Notes: a model not told the origin generated them from the letters alone. DNA of 58,952 bases from Caldifarciminota bacterium SM23_42 (GCA_001303785.1 LJUJ01000021.1:1-58952), one strand, 5' to 3'. Numbered from the stretch's first letter, positions 1-8,137 are shown. Translations and numbers: made by a program.

Positions 1-584
1 TTTCGAAAACCAACGCCGAACTTCGGCGTCAATAAGAAATACGGAAGAGGTATTCCTAATCCCATCTGCAAAATCGGTTCTAGATAGCTGTTCATTGAAT
101 CTGCGAAATAATACCTGTATCTTACTTCTGCCTCCGGAGAAAAGAGGTATTTGCCGAAATAGATTTTCAGCGAATTGCCCAGTATCATATCGGCGATTCT
201 ATATTCTTCATAAGATGGGGTATGAAAGCTGTATACATCTGCGTAAATCGTCGCTTTGTTGCCAACTCCGGGAAGGAGGGCATTTTTTGTAATCTTAATG
301 CCGTTTGCCATGAGGAGATTGGTGGCATCAAAATTGATTAGGGATACATCGCCTGCATAGTCAAAATCGAGAAAGCCGCTGGCGAAGAAATAAGGACTCA
401 CGCCCATGATTTGGCCGGCATCCTTTATGTCTAGTTGATAGATGTTATCGGTAACGCTGTATCCGAATCTGAGACCGGCGCGATTATATGCGTAAACCAT
501 GAGAGGGAGGAGCAGGAGTACCCCTCCCTTACTCAGAATCTTCTCATCTATGCTGGCCACGTCCTCGGCCCATGTTTTCATCAT
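1..584 (-). CDS. Secreted or outer-membrane protein, 3' end outside the window (partial)
   Basis: An open frame of about 194 codons runs off the left edge without a stop. I chose the ATG at 584-582; an AGGAAA element lies about 11 nt upstream, and a second ATG follows directly. The N terminus has a charged stretch, then a hydrophobic run (GGVLLLLPLMVYA) followed by YN, which reads as a signal peptide. The mature part is rich in alternating aromatic/hydrophobic segments (for example SPYFFASGFLDFDYAG and LKIYFGKYLF), as in beta-barrel or beta-sheet envelope proteins. I do not recognise a family. The start overlaps the end of the upstream gene by about 40 nt in another frame, so the two are probably co-transcribed. 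Confidence 0.6.
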   Translation of the reverse strand, partial: MMKTWAEDVASIDEKILSKGGVLLLLPLMVYAYNRAGLRFGYSVTDNIYQLDIKDAGQIMGVSPYFFASGFLDFDYAGDVSLINFDATNLLMANGIKITKNALLPGVGNKATIYADVYSFHTPSYEEYRIADMILGNSLKIYFGKYLFSPEAEVRYRYYFADSMNSYLEPILQMGLGIPLPYFLLTPKFGVGFR

Positions 585-1167
585 TGTGATAAGGTTTCCT
601 GTGTGGTTCATCGGCACTCTGTCCTTTCCCGAACCAATCGGGGAAACCCTGTTCATTTCTCAGTTCCATTTCCATACGTGTCCTCGTATTTCTCATTTCT
701 CGCGCCATGATCGTCATAGCGTCCTCATCTTTGACCGCCGAACCTCGTAGGTCAAGTTCATCACCTACTCGCAGCCGATTTCGAAGATGCCATTCTGGTG
801 CCAAGCGAACCCTGACGAGTTCTCCGTTCTGCGATTCCACCATAGCCTCCATCATCGCGGATGATTGTACATTATTGCGTACCATTTCCCTCACCATGAA
901 GCGGTTTTCTTCGTTGTATTTACCACGTACGGTGACGGCATCGCCGATTTTGACATCACTATCCATCATCCATGCGGGCCCCAGGTGAGCCATGACAGTT
1001 TCTCGATTGCGCGTTTGTATTTGCGCTCGCACAATGTTTACATCGCCTTCATTAGTAGCAATCTCTTCAACCTTTGACACCTCGCCTGTTAATTCCACTT
1101 CCTGGGCGGGCAAGAGCGCCACCGTCATGATGGGTAATATGAATGCAGCAAGCATCTTGTTGGTCAT
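544..1167 (-). CDS. Secreted protein with two OB-fold-like repeats, function unknown
   Basis: About 207 aa. The start at 1167 is chosen because AAGGAGG lies 6 nt upstream of this ATG; an in-frame ATG 15 nt earlier would sit inside that ribosome binding site region. A signal peptide (MTNKMLAAF...LLPAQ) is followed by two similar units of about 70 residues. Both carry the pattern VR...L.P.W....(L/V)+.GD.+.+RG, as in small OB-fold proteins such as the YgiW/YdeI type. The C terminus is polar and rich in His and Arg. Likely exported; a ligand or metal role for the repeats is only a guess. A TTGCCC-N16-TATACA promoter lies just upstream. Confidence 0.6.
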   Translation of the reverse strand: MTNKMLAAFILPIMTVALLPAQEVELTGEVSKVEEIATNEGDVNIVRAQIQTRNRETVMAHLGPAWMMDSDVKIGDAVTVRGKYNEENRFMVREMVRNNVQSSAMMEAMVESQNGELVRVRLAPEWHLRNRLRVGDELDLRGSAVKDEDAMTIMAREMRNTRTRMEMELRNEQGFPDWFGKGQSADEPHRKPYHNDENMGRGRGQHR

Positions 1168-1186
1168 CTGTGCCTCCTTCATAGCG

Positions 1187-1214
1187 TGTATATAGCAAAT
1201 TCCGTGCCGGGCAA
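1187..1214 (-). promoter_or_regulatory. Sigma70-type promoter for the OB-repeat gene
   Basis: On the minus strand TTGCCC (1214-1209), a 16-bp spacer and TATACA (1192-1187). The predicted start is near 1180, giving a leader of about 13 nt that holds the AAGGAGG of the gene starting at 1167. Confidence 0.5.
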
Positions 1215-1250
1215 AGTTTCGATATTTCGCAACTTCCCGGTCAGATTAGT

Positions 1251-1282
1251 CGACAATTGTGCAATATTCGACAAAATTGTCG
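1251..1282. repeat. Inverted repeat CGACAATT-N16-AATTGTCG
   Basis: Perfect 8-bp arms at 1251-1258 and 1275-1282, centre to centre about 24 bp (slightly over two helical turns). It lies about 37 bp upstream of the -35 box of the minus-strand promoter. The spacing suits a dimeric regulator, but no cognate regulator is identified. Confidence 0.4.
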
Positions 1283-1555
1283 ATAACCAAGACACTTTTC
1301 TATTTGTGATTCTATCGAGTTCATCGGATTTGAGATAACAATAGCCAGTACTGTTGAAAAGGCGGTCATTGGAAGGGAAGCGGGGCACACGACTTTCTTC
1401 AAAGGAACGAGACGCATGATATATAGATACAGAGGTAATAATGTCATTGTACTAGACTACTCATTCATTCTGATTGCGTGTCGATAATTCGAATCGTCGT
1501 CTAACGGGTTTTATGGTTTTGGTTTGACAGATTTTGGTTCCAGCCAGAACCCATA

Positions 1556-1583
1556 TTGACATAGTTGCGAAGTCGGCTACTAT
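1556..1583 (+). promoter_or_regulatory. Sigma70-type promoter upstream of the SRPBCC gene
   Basis: TTGACA (1556-1561), 16-bp spacer, TACTAT (1578-1583). The predicted start near 1590 leaves about 22 nt of leader containing AAGGAGG (1598-1604). A second TTGACA at 1524 has no -10 partner. Confidence 0.6.
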
Positions 1584-1611
1584 ATAGAGCATCAGCTAAG
1601 GAGGTCCTGTG

Positions 1612-2073
1612 ATGAACAGAATCCTGCATCATTCAACACAATTGAAATGCGATCTTCGTCAGGCCTTTGAGATGTTTACCATCGACGAACACCTGCAGGC
1701 TTGGCTCACTGAGATTGCGGATGTGGAACCAAGGCTGGGCGGGAAATATGAACTCTTCTGGGATCCTGGCAATAGAGACAACAACAGCACCATTGGTTGC
1801 AGGATTACGGCCATCGAAAAGGACAAATTTATTGCCTTTGAATGGAAGGGACCAACACAATTCAAGGATTTCATGAATACCGCAATTCCGCTCACCCACG
1901 TTGTGGTTTTCTTGATGCCATGTAAAACAACTGATGGCGAGCCCGGCACTGAAGTACACCTGATTCACTCAGGTTGGGGGGACTCGGCAGAATGGGAAGA
2001 GGCTAGATTATGGTTCAAAAATTCATGGGACACTGCATTTGATAGGTTGAGGGATCATATTAGTCATCCGTAG
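1612..2073 (+). CDS. SRPBCC (AHA1/activator of Hsp90 ATPase-like) domain protein
   Basis: 153 aa, starting at an ATG 7 nt after AAGGAGG; a GTG three bases earlier is too close to the site. The pattern matches small START/AHA1 proteins: an early TIDEHLQAWLT segment, G.+YELFWDP..., the K.I.FEWKGP strand, and a C-terminal helix with a W....FKNSW motif. Members form a helix-grip fold with a hydrophobic cavity and are usually cytoplasmic. The exact ligand is not predictable. It is the first gene after a strong promoter, and the following gene starts 13 nt downstream. Confidence 0.8.
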   Translation: MNRILHHSTQLKCDLRQAFEMFTIDEHLQAWLTEIADVEPRLGGKYELFWDPGNRDNNSTIGCRITAIEKDKFIAFEWKGPTQFKDFMNTAIPLTHVVVFLMPCKTTDGEPGTEVHLIHSGWGDSAEWEEARLWFKNSWDTAFDRLRDHISHP

Positions 2074-2086
2074 AGATTTCGGCTGA

Positions 2087-3043
2087 TTGAAAGTGCATAC
2101 ACCGCAATTCGACTGGCTTCTTACCGGTGAACCCTTTGTCCAATATCGTACGTTGGTGGATCTTTTGGACAAAAAGGTTACCGACAGACACGTTCAGTCA
2201 GTTAAGAAAGCGATTAGGAACCATCGGTTAATCAGGTCGATATTCAAGAAGAGAAACAAAAGTGGTTTTTGGGGTTCAGCAGATGAAATATTTAAATGGT
2301 GGCCCAAAAAGGATAGCACCTTCTGGGTGCTGGGTGTGTTGGCAGATTTTGGGTTCTCAAAGCAAGACAAGGATGTCGTCCCTGCATGCGAGTATGTATT
2401 CAGTAAGCAGATGACGAGCGGTGCTTTTGGATGGGCTCCTCCACCGACACCAGGAGATTGTTTCACTGGTATTCTGGCCGAATCGTTGAGTAATTTGGGT
2501 TATGTTGATGACCCGAGATTGAAAAAGGCATATGCTTGGCTCGCTCGGCGACAGAGACTCGATGGTGGATTTTGGTGCAAGGCTACGGGTCAACCCGGTA
2601 AACCGCGGCAAGCCGAACCAAGTTGCGCGTATGCGACACTGTGTACTCTGGGGGCACTAGCACTGCACCCCACGTATAAGAACAGTGTTGTTGCTGAGAA
2701 GGCTCTTGAATTCCTGCTTACATGTTGGGATAAGCGTGGGAAGATAAAATACGCTGGCCACGATTCGCATATCGGCAGCGGTTGGGAAAAGCTAAAATAT
2801 CCCCACACTGATTATAGAATTCTTAAATTTCTTGATATTATTGCACAATTCGATTCAGCAAGAACTGACCCGAGGGTCCAATCAATGATCGATATGCTTG
2901 TTTCCAAACAAGACAAAGACGGCCGCTATCGTGCAGAGTCTATTCATAAGGCTTGGTCTGGTTTCGACTTTGCTCAGAAAGAAAAACCTAGCAGGTGGAT
3001 AACGTTCATCGTATACTATATTCTCAAAAGAATGAATGCATGA
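2087..3043 (+). CDS. Prenyltransferase/squalene-cyclase-like alpha-alpha toroid protein
   Basis: About 318 aa from a TTG start (an in-frame GTG lies 6 nt later; neither has a strong binding site). Repeats of the terpenoid-cyclase toroid type are visible, such as RQRLDGGFW near residue 155 and KQDKDGRYR near residue 280, with Cys-rich PSCAYATL between them. The protein starts with FDWLLTGEPFVQYRTLVDLL, typical of a family of stand-alone soluble proteins of unknown function that is often mislabelled as nitrogen-fixation related. No cyclase DxDD motif is seen, so catalysis is doubtful. It lies 13 nt after the SRPBCC gene and is probably co-transcribed. Confidence 0.65.
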   Translation: MKVHTPQFDWLLTGEPFVQYRTLVDLLDKKVTDRHVQSVKKAIRNHRLIRSIFKKRNKSGFWGSADEIFKWWPKKDSTFWVLGVLADFGFSKQDKDVVPACEYVFSKQMTSGAFGWAPPPTPGDCFTGILAESLSNLGYVDDPRLKKAYAWLARRQRLDGGFWCKATGQPGKPRQAEPSCAYATLCTLGALALHPTYKNSVVAEKALEFLLTCWDKRGKIKYAGHDSHIGSGWEKLKYPHTDYRILKFLDIIAQFDSARTDPRVQSMIDMLVSKQDKDGRYRAESIHKAWSGFDFAQKEKPSRWITFIVYYILKRMNA

Positions 3044-3129
3044 TACGGCATATTGTGCAGAGCTATAAAATGCATCGATTTTTCACTTCGACAATTATTG
3101 AAGGGCCTAGTGTATCAACTAACGCTCGC

Positions 3130-3157
3130 TTGACACATCAATAGAGAAGTATACAAT
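3130..3157 (+). promoter_or_regulatory. Sigma70-type promoter upstream of the M1 peptidase
   Basis: TTGACA (3130-3135), 16-bp spacer, TACAAT (3152-3157). Predicted start about 3164, leaving about 210 nt to the peptidase start. That leader contains the small ORF at 3225. Confidence 0.6.
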
Positions 3158-3224
3158 GTCATCTGAACTCCTACAAACAGAGTTGCTGTGAGGTTGTTTG
3201 TTGGGAGAAAGACACTGACCACAT

Positions 3225-3368
3225 ATGATGAAACGGGGTAATCCTGTTGGATGGTCAATTCATATTGGTTATGAGATCGTCCGCTATCGGTTTCTTAGCG
3301 AGCAGGTCAAGAACAACAGGATGAGTGATTATATGAAGTTGGCATATGACGTGCTAAAATCGGAGTGA
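3225..3368 (+). CDS. Possible 47-residue small protein in the peptidase leader
   Basis: Two consecutive ATG codons (3225, 3228) open a frame that ends 6 nt before the peptidase start. The product is basic and amphipathic (for example YEIVRYRFLSEQVKN) with no signal peptide or known motif. Support is limited: a GGGAG element lies about 18 nt upstream, rather far. The last codons overlap the binding site of the next gene, so translation of this frame could influence peptidase initiation. It could also be chance. Confidence 0.3.
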   Translation: MMKRGNPVGWSIHIGYEIVRYRFLSEQVKNNRMSDYMKLAYDVLKSE

Positions 3369-3374
3369 TTCCAA

Positions 3375-5750
3375 ATGTTCAGAGCGACTCTTGTCATTCT
3401 ATATTCATTAGGGTTTATTTTGTTGCATGCAAAGAATGGTGTTATGACATTGGATGAGATAGGCGATCTGTATACCGAGATTCGAGAAATGAGCTTGGAC
3501 TCAACGAGGATACTGCCGATAGATTCGCTCTTTCTCAAAAAGGATGTGGCCGAATTCGAGTTAAAGGATGGGTATTTGTATTTCTTTGAACCTGTAAACG
3601 ACCGGATAGTTGCTGCATTCTATCAAGGTGAAGGTATGTTCATACTCAAGACCGATGATGGCATAGAAAAGCAACAGATCGAAAGGTTCACAGACGCGGA
3701 GTCTGTAGAAAAACCATTTGAAAGGGCATTGTTTCTCTTCACAGATAGTACCTATGAGTATATCGTTAAGAAGCAGCAGACGCTCGCGACACAGCCCATT
3801 AATGACTCGGTCAGTGAATTTGTTTATGATTTGCGCAGAAGGATCCGCGAGCGTTTCCTATGGAACATAGATGCCCGCATACTGTCAGACTTGGCAACGA
3901 TAGGGTATGGGCAGTACTTCAGTGTTATTCTTGAGTGCCAGGATAGTGACCGATTCGTGTTCCTGATTGACCCATTGGATAGAGAGGAGGTTACCCTTCT
4001 ACGCTATGAGAAGATAAAGTTCTCCAAGCGAGCATGCTTTGAATGTTGGTATTCATCTCATGCTTCAAAGCAGTTAATGCAAGATAAACCCCAGTTCGAC
4101 ATCACTAGGGTCAACCTAGATGTGACCATCGATACGAGACAGAAGATGACAGTCACTGCGAAAACTGAATTTGTGCCCTTGGTTGATGATATTGTAATAA
4201 CTCCGGTTGAACTGGTTTCTTTTCTGCGTGTGAATGCAGCATGGCTCGACGGTGAAGATACATGCTTGATTATCCAGGAGGACAAGAGTGCCGATGCACA
4301 GTTGTGGTTGGTATTTCCTGAAGCACTAAAGGCGGGCCAGGCGTATGAACTTACGATGGTCTACTCGGGTGAAGGGATAATCGAAGGCCTCGGCGGTGAT
4401 AATTTCGCGGTGATGGCACGCACCTCCTGGTTTCCGAGTTTCTATACAAATAAATCTGACCCAAGACGATTCATAATGAAATTTGCAATTCCCGGGAAGA
4501 TGACTCTATTGGCAACTGGGAGATTGCTCCGTTCATGGAACGAAGGCGACACAGCTTTTTCAGTTTGGCAAAGCGAGATAGATTACAATTTCGCAGGTTT
4601 CAATTACGGTAAGTTTACGATGGTAAGCGAGAAGAGCGAGAAATGTGAGATAAAATGCTTCACCAATATCAAGCTGAATGACGATTTGCTGCAACTAAAG
4701 TTATTGCTCGAGCGGGACAAGGACTTACAGGCAGCCCTTATGCTGATGCCAAATGAGTTGACAACCGACCGGATGGGTAAGAGTGCGGCGGTTGAAAGTC
4801 GTAACGCCTATGAGATATACAGGCATTTCTTCGGTAACTGTCCGTTCCGGGAGATAAAGGTCTCGCAGCAGCCTCAGATTTCATTCGCGCAAAGCTGGCC
4901 CACCTTAATCTATTTACCTTACACCGCGTTTTGGGATGAGTCGCTGAAGGAAAGACTAGGGTTACTGCGGGGTGAGGTATCCGTAATGAGTTACGAGACG
5001 ATTGCTTCACACGAAATCGCACACCAATGGTGGGGCAACACATTGATGCGCGACTCATATCATGACCAATGGCTTACGGAAGGTTTTGCAACGTATTCAT
5101 CGGCGCTTTATTTGCAGGCAAGCGAGGGAGTTGATAGGTTTAAGGATTTTATGAGAATCCAGCGACAGCAAGTGCTCGCGAAAGCTGAAAAAGGCGGTAA
5201 TTATAATGATCTCGGCCCGATCTGGCTTGGTATGCGGTTGAGCTCTCTGGATTTCCCGGGCGGCGACCGGCTGGTATATGCCAAGGGCGCTTATGTGTTG
5301 CATATGCTGAGGATGATGCTTTTCGATTACAAAGAGAGGAGCGATGAGCGTTTTATTGCGATGATGAAAGATTATGTCCAGACCTATGCGGCACGCCTAG
5401 TCTCCACGAATGACTTCCAGCGGATTGTCGAGAAACATTTCAACATGGACATGGAATGGTTCTTCGATCAGTGGGTTTATAGCACAGACGTACCCTTCTA
5501 CAAATTCGAATACGACGTGGAGGAATCAGACGGCGAATACTATCTTACCATTTACGCTCAACAGGCTGGCGTTTCACCTTCTTTTGAGATGCCCATGCCT
5601 TTTGTCGTGAACTTCGAGCGTGGGCATGCCGTTGTGCAAATGCAGGTCAAAGGTCTTGAGCCTGTTGCGAAGAAATTTCATCTGCCGCAGGAACCTGTAT
5701 CCATTGAACCCAACCCTTGGAATGCGGTATTGTGTACGATTGTCAATTAG
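3375..5750 (+). CDS. M1-family (gluzincin) metallopeptidase, exported
   Basis: 791 aa with an N-terminal signal peptide (MFRATLVILYSLGFILLHA). The zinc site is intact: HEIAH at 546-550 (His546 and His550 ligands, Glu547 general base) and Glu569 in WLTEGFATY as third ligand. The later KGAYVLHMLR segment supplies the usual transition-state tyrosine. The substrate-amine motif GxMEN is replaced by FAQSW around residue 506, so the conserved Glu is Gln. Classical aminopeptidase activity is therefore uncertain. The first 200 residues are an extra domain without recognised homology. A GGAG site sits 9 nt before the ATG. Probably periplasmic or surface peptide degradation. Confidence 0.88.
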   Translation: MFRATLVILYSLGFILLHAKNGVMTLDEIGDLYTEIREMSLDSTRILPIDSLFLKKDVAEFELKDGYLYFFEPVNDRIVAAFYQGEGMFILKTDDGIEKQQIERFTDAESVEKPFERALFLFTDSTYEYIVKKQQTLATQPINDSVSEFVYDLRRRIRERFLWNIDARILSDLATIGYGQYFSVILECQDSDRFVFLIDPLDREEVTLLRYEKIKFSKRACFECWYSSHASKQLMQDKPQFDITRVNLDVTIDTRQKMTVTAKTEFVPLVDDIVITPVELVSFLRVNAAWLDGEDTCLIIQEDKSADAQLWLVFPEALKAGQAYELTMVYSGEGIIEGLGGDNFAVMARTSWFPSFYTNKSDPRRFIMKFAIPGKMTLLATGRLLRSWNEGDTAFSVWQSEIDYNFAGFNYGKFTMVSEKSEKCEIKCFTNIKLNDDLLQLKLLLERDKDLQAALMLMPNELTTDRMGKSAAVESRNAYEIYRHFFGNCPFREIKVSQQPQISFAQSWPTLIYLPYTAFWDESLKERLGLLRGEVSVMSYETIASHEIAHQWWGNTLMRDSYHDQWLTEGFATYSSALYLQASEGVDRFKDFMRIQRQQVLAKAEKGGNYNDLGPIWLGMRLSSLDFPGGDRLVYAKGAYVLHMLRMMLFDYKERSDERFIAMMKDYVQTYAARLVSTNDFQRIVEKHFNMDMEWFFDQWVYSTDVPFYKFEYDVEESDGEYYLTIYAQQAGVSPSFEMPMPFVVNFERGHAVVQMQVKGLEPVAKKFHLPQEPVSIEPNPWNAVLCTIVN

Positions 5751-5764
5751 CACCGTGTATCACG

Positions 5765-5792
5765 TTGACAGATGCTGTTGAATGAATAGAAT
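5765..5792 (+). promoter_or_regulatory. Sigma70-type promoter
   Basis: TTGACA (5765-5770), 16-bp spacer, TAGAAT (5787-5792). Predicted start about 5799. The GGAGGG ribosome binding site and TTG start at 5811 follow at once, so the leader is about 12 nt. Confidence 0.6.
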
Positions 5793-5810
5793 CAAGAAGA
5801 GGAGGGTAGA

Positions 5811-6335
5811 TTGAAAGCACTCAAGATAGTCTTGATAATAATCGCTGTTCTAGTTGTCCTGGTTATTGCCCTTTTTGCCATTTTTTGGTTGATCAACAAA
5901 CAGGGTGTTGTCGAAGCATATGATATAGGTGAATCCGAATCGAGTAGAAAATTGCTGATAGCGAGTCAGGGAAGCAATTTCAAGAATGCTTTGGTGGAAA
6001 GCGTCACTACACATATAGCAAAGGAATCGATTTACGTGAGCGTAGTAGACGTCACCGATCTGGAGAATGTCAAGGAAGATGATTGGGATGCCGTCCTTTT
6101 GATACATACTACTGAGCAGTGGAAGTTGCAGCCCGACGTAAAGGCATATCTTGATCACGCGCAATCGCTCGATAAAGTGATCGTGGTTACCACATCCGGT
6201 TCAGGTGAGTGGAAGAGTGAAGAGTATGACGTGGACGTGATGACCTCAGCCTCGAAAAGCGAAGAGCTTCCCATGTTAACGAATGATATCGTAACGAAAC
6301 TTCAAGACATGCTACAGTTGGCCCCAGGCGATTAG
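5811..6335 (+). CDS. Membrane-anchored flavodoxin-like protein
   Basis: 174 aa from a TTG start supported by GAGGAGGG just upstream. One N-terminal transmembrane helix (residues about 5-28, mostly V/I/L/A) is followed by an alpha/beta domain beginning KLLIASQGSNFKNALVESV. The layout matches a flavodoxin fold: a first beta strand ending in a phosphate-loop-like SQGSNFK, and a later VIVVTTSGSGEW loop. The canonical T/SxTGxT flavin loop is not clean, so FMN binding is not certain. The domain probably faces the periplasm. It has its own promoter; the ICMT-like gene follows. Confidence 0.6.
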   Translation: MKALKIVLIIIAVLVVLVIALFAIFWLINKQGVVEAYDIGESESSRKLLIASQGSNFKNALVESVTTHIAKESIYVSVVDVTDLENVKEDDWDAVLLIHTTEQWKLQPDVKAYLDHAQSLDKVIVVTTSGSGEWKSEEYDVDVMTSASKSEELPMLTNDIVTKLQDMLQLAPGD

Positions 6336-6397
6336 ATTGTGCCGGGGTACAATACCTAGGGGGAGATATATTTTGGTTATGCTTTAGCATATGTTTC

Positions 6398-6877
6398 GTG
6401 TGTCTTGTGTGGCGGTCAGTATTCAACTACTTGGCTTACCGTAAACATAGATTGGTGGAAAAGAAGTATGTGACGGTGCTTGTTTATGTTACCATGGGTA
6501 TTTTCTGGTTTTTTTGGTTTAATATGAATTTTAGTGATCCGGTCAAGGTGGCGCTGCCGATGTGGTTTCGATGCCTGGGACTGTTAATGTTTGTTGCTGG
6601 TGTGTCGCTGTTTGTGGTTGCTCATAGGGGCATGCGGGGGTTTGAGGAAAAAGGTCGATTAGCGACAACCGGTGTCTATGCCAAGATCAGAAATCCGATG
6701 TATTTGGGTTTCATAGTATGGGTTATTGGGTTGCCTCTTTTTCTGGAGAGCATGTTGACTCTAGCGAGCGCAGTTTTCTGGATAAGCCACTTTCTGTATT
6801 GGAAAAGTCTTGAAGAGAAGAAATTAGAGCAGAAATTCAGTGAGTATCGCGATTACAAGAGAAGAACCTGGTTTTAA
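6398..6877 (+). CDS. ICMT/PEMT-like membrane methyltransferase
   Basis: About 159 aa from the GTG at 6398. The C-terminal half carries the isoprenylcysteine carboxyl methyltransferase-like pattern: GRLATTGVYAKIRNPMYLGF, then LEEKKLEQKFSEYRDYKRR. The NP.Y.G and E..L...F...Y elements form the SAM site in this family. Three to four transmembrane segments are visible. The frame stays open and strongly hydrophobic upstream of the GTG (FWLCFSICFVCLVW), with AGGGGGAG at 6358-6365 just before an in-frame ATA at 6368. The natural protein may therefore begin about 10 codons earlier with a rare start codon. The substrate is unknown. Confidence 0.75.
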   Translation: MCLVWRSVFNYLAYRKHRLVEKKYVTVLVYVTMGIFWFFWFNMNFSDPVKVALPMWFRCLGLLMFVAGVSLFVVAHRGMRGFEEKGRLATTGVYAKIRNPMYLGFIVWVIGLPLFLESMLTLASAVFWISHFLYWKSLEEKKLEQKFSEYRDYKRRTWF

Positions 6878-6955
6878 CATCAGGCGTATGATGATTAGAG
6901 AACGCCGTTGCATTTTGGTGTTGTGTGGGAATTGCAGAAGACTAGGAGGAAGGTG

Positions 6956-7378
6956 ATGGCAAGATTGAACTTGCAACTGCCAAAAAAATTCGATTTTACT
7001 ACTGATATTCAGGTCTACATAAATAATATAAACTATGGGGGGCATCTCGGAAATGATTCTCTGCTGGCCTTGATCCATGAGGCACGAATACGTTTTCTGA
7101 AAGATAACGGATTCACAGAATCCGATATCTGCGGTGTTGGAATAATAATGGTTGATACGGCCATTCTATACAAGTCAGAAAGCTTCCATGGCGATGTGCT
7201 GACCTTCGATGTTGCGGTCAACAATATCGGTAAGGTGGGTTGTGATTTCTATTTTCGTGTCACAGACAAGAATACGCGTAAAGAAGTGGCTCACGCGAAA
7301 ACCGGTATCCTATTCTTTGACTATTATGCAAGAAAGGTTGTTAATACACCAGATGCGTTCAGAAAGCTATTTTTGTGA
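6956..7378 (+). CDS. Hotdog-fold acyl-CoA thioesterase (4HBT family)
   Basis: 140 aa. The ATG at 6956 follows AGGAGG by 6 nt. The sequence fits 4-hydroxybenzoyl-CoA-type thioesterases: the VYINNINYGGHLGNDSLLALIHEARIRFL region around residues 20-46 is the central hotdog helix with the usual N.GGH.GN pattern. The SFHGDVLTFDVAV strand and a C-terminal KTGILFFDY segment follow. It probably hydrolyses an acyl-CoA in the cytoplasm; the chain specificity cannot be read. It lies between the ICMT-like gene and a gene of unknown function, all on the same strand. Confidence 0.85.
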   Translation: MARLNLQLPKKFDFTTDIQVYINNINYGGHLGNDSLLALIHEARIRFLKDNGFTESDICGVGIIMVDTAILYKSESFHGDVLTFDVAVNNIGKVGCDFYFRVTDKNTRKEVAHAKTGILFFDYYARKVVNTPDAFRKLFL

Positions 7379-7427
7379 CATCATAATACGTAGGATCATT
7401 TGTTTGCATAACATGTAGGAGGTACGC

Positions 7428-8114
7428 ATGAAGATATTGCATGCGAACACCCTGGCCGTTACGTTGGATGCACTTAATGAAGTCTTCTTTATGGGAAATT
7501 CTCTTTCCAGGGTTGAGAGAACCACTGTGGCCAGATGGCTTGCGGATCGGCAGGGTGTGAAGGGTGCTTATCGGGGTATGATTGCGCCTACTCCTCTGGA
7601 TTTCAAGAGAGGGATTAGGCTTTTTACTGGCGAGAAAGTGGTTTCCGGTGCGGCAATTGGTCATATCCTCGGTGAAGAGGCGAGCCGTGCTTTAATATTG
7701 CTTAATGGTAACCTGCCTGTAGCACGTGAGGCCTTGAAGAAATCAAACAAAGGAATGATACGGGCGTTGATGAGTTGTGAAACGCCCACTCGAGTGCGGG
7801 GGTTCTATTGTTGTGGTATGTGTACCGCTGCTCTGTGGCGGCATCTGGCAGTGGGTGGACTAAGGCAGTCAAAAAGAAGGTTGAGTGCCGGCTTGAAAGT
7901 TTTACGTCGGTACCGTGATGGTACAGGTAAATGGCGCAGATTTCCGTTTTATTACACACTACTAGCACTAAGTGAGATAGATCGCAGCACAGCGATCGAC
8001 GAATTACATTATACGGCACCATTATGTGAGCGATTATTAAATCGATACAGAGTGAAGAATAAAATCGCAGAGCGCCGTAGGATATTACTTGAGAGGATAC
8101 TATCTCGATGTTGA
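7428..8114 (+). CDS. Protein of unknown function with an FYCCGMC cysteine motif
   Basis: 228 aa; the ATG lies 6 nt after AGGAGG. The sequence is basic and largely helical. It contains FYCCGMCTAALWRHLAVGG near residues 126-144 and a later RFPFYYTLLALSEI segment. The latter is reminiscent of alpha/alpha-toroid proteins such as the one encoded at 2087. There is no signal peptide and no transmembrane helix. The two Cys plus one Cys in FYCCGMC could bind a metal or form disulfides. I do not assign a function. Confidence 0.6.
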   Translation: MKILHANTLAVTLDALNEVFFMGNSLSRVERTTVARWLADRQGVKGAYRGMIAPTPLDFKRGIRLFTGEKVVSGAAIGHILGEEASRALILLNGNLPVAREALKKSNKGMIRALMSCETPTRVRGFYCCGMCTAALWRHLAVGGLRQSKRRLSAGLKVLRRYRDGTGKWRRFPFYYTLLALSEIDRSTAIDELHYTAPLCERLLNRYRVKNKIAERRRILLERILSRC

Positions 8115-8137
8115 ATCGATGTGTTCCAATTACGTGA

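Larger units (their letters stand above)
1168..1611. other. Intergenic region between divergent genes
   Basis: About 440 bp with no convincing coding region. It holds two divergent promoters (1187-1214 minus, 1556-1583 plus) and an inverted repeat at 1251-1282. The middle part (about 1290-1520) shows nothing I recognise. Short open frames there lack ribosome binding sites and have no sensible composition. Confidence 0.6.
3044..3374. other. Intergenic region with promoter and small ORF
   Basis: 330 bp. The first 85 bp show nothing recognisable. A strong promoter occupies 3130-3157, a possible 47-codon gene 3225-3368, and the ribosome binding site of the peptidase gene (GGAG, 3362-3365) overlaps the end of that small gene. 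Confidence 0.5.

Noticed and set aside
1179-1388. Minus-strand open frame of about 69 codons in the gap
   Set aside because: No ribosome binding site, mixed composition, and it runs across the promoter and the start region of the 544-1167 gene.
1524-1553. First TTGACA before the SRPBCC gene
   Set aside because: No TATAAT-like box at 15-19 bp. The second TTGACA at 1556 fits much better.
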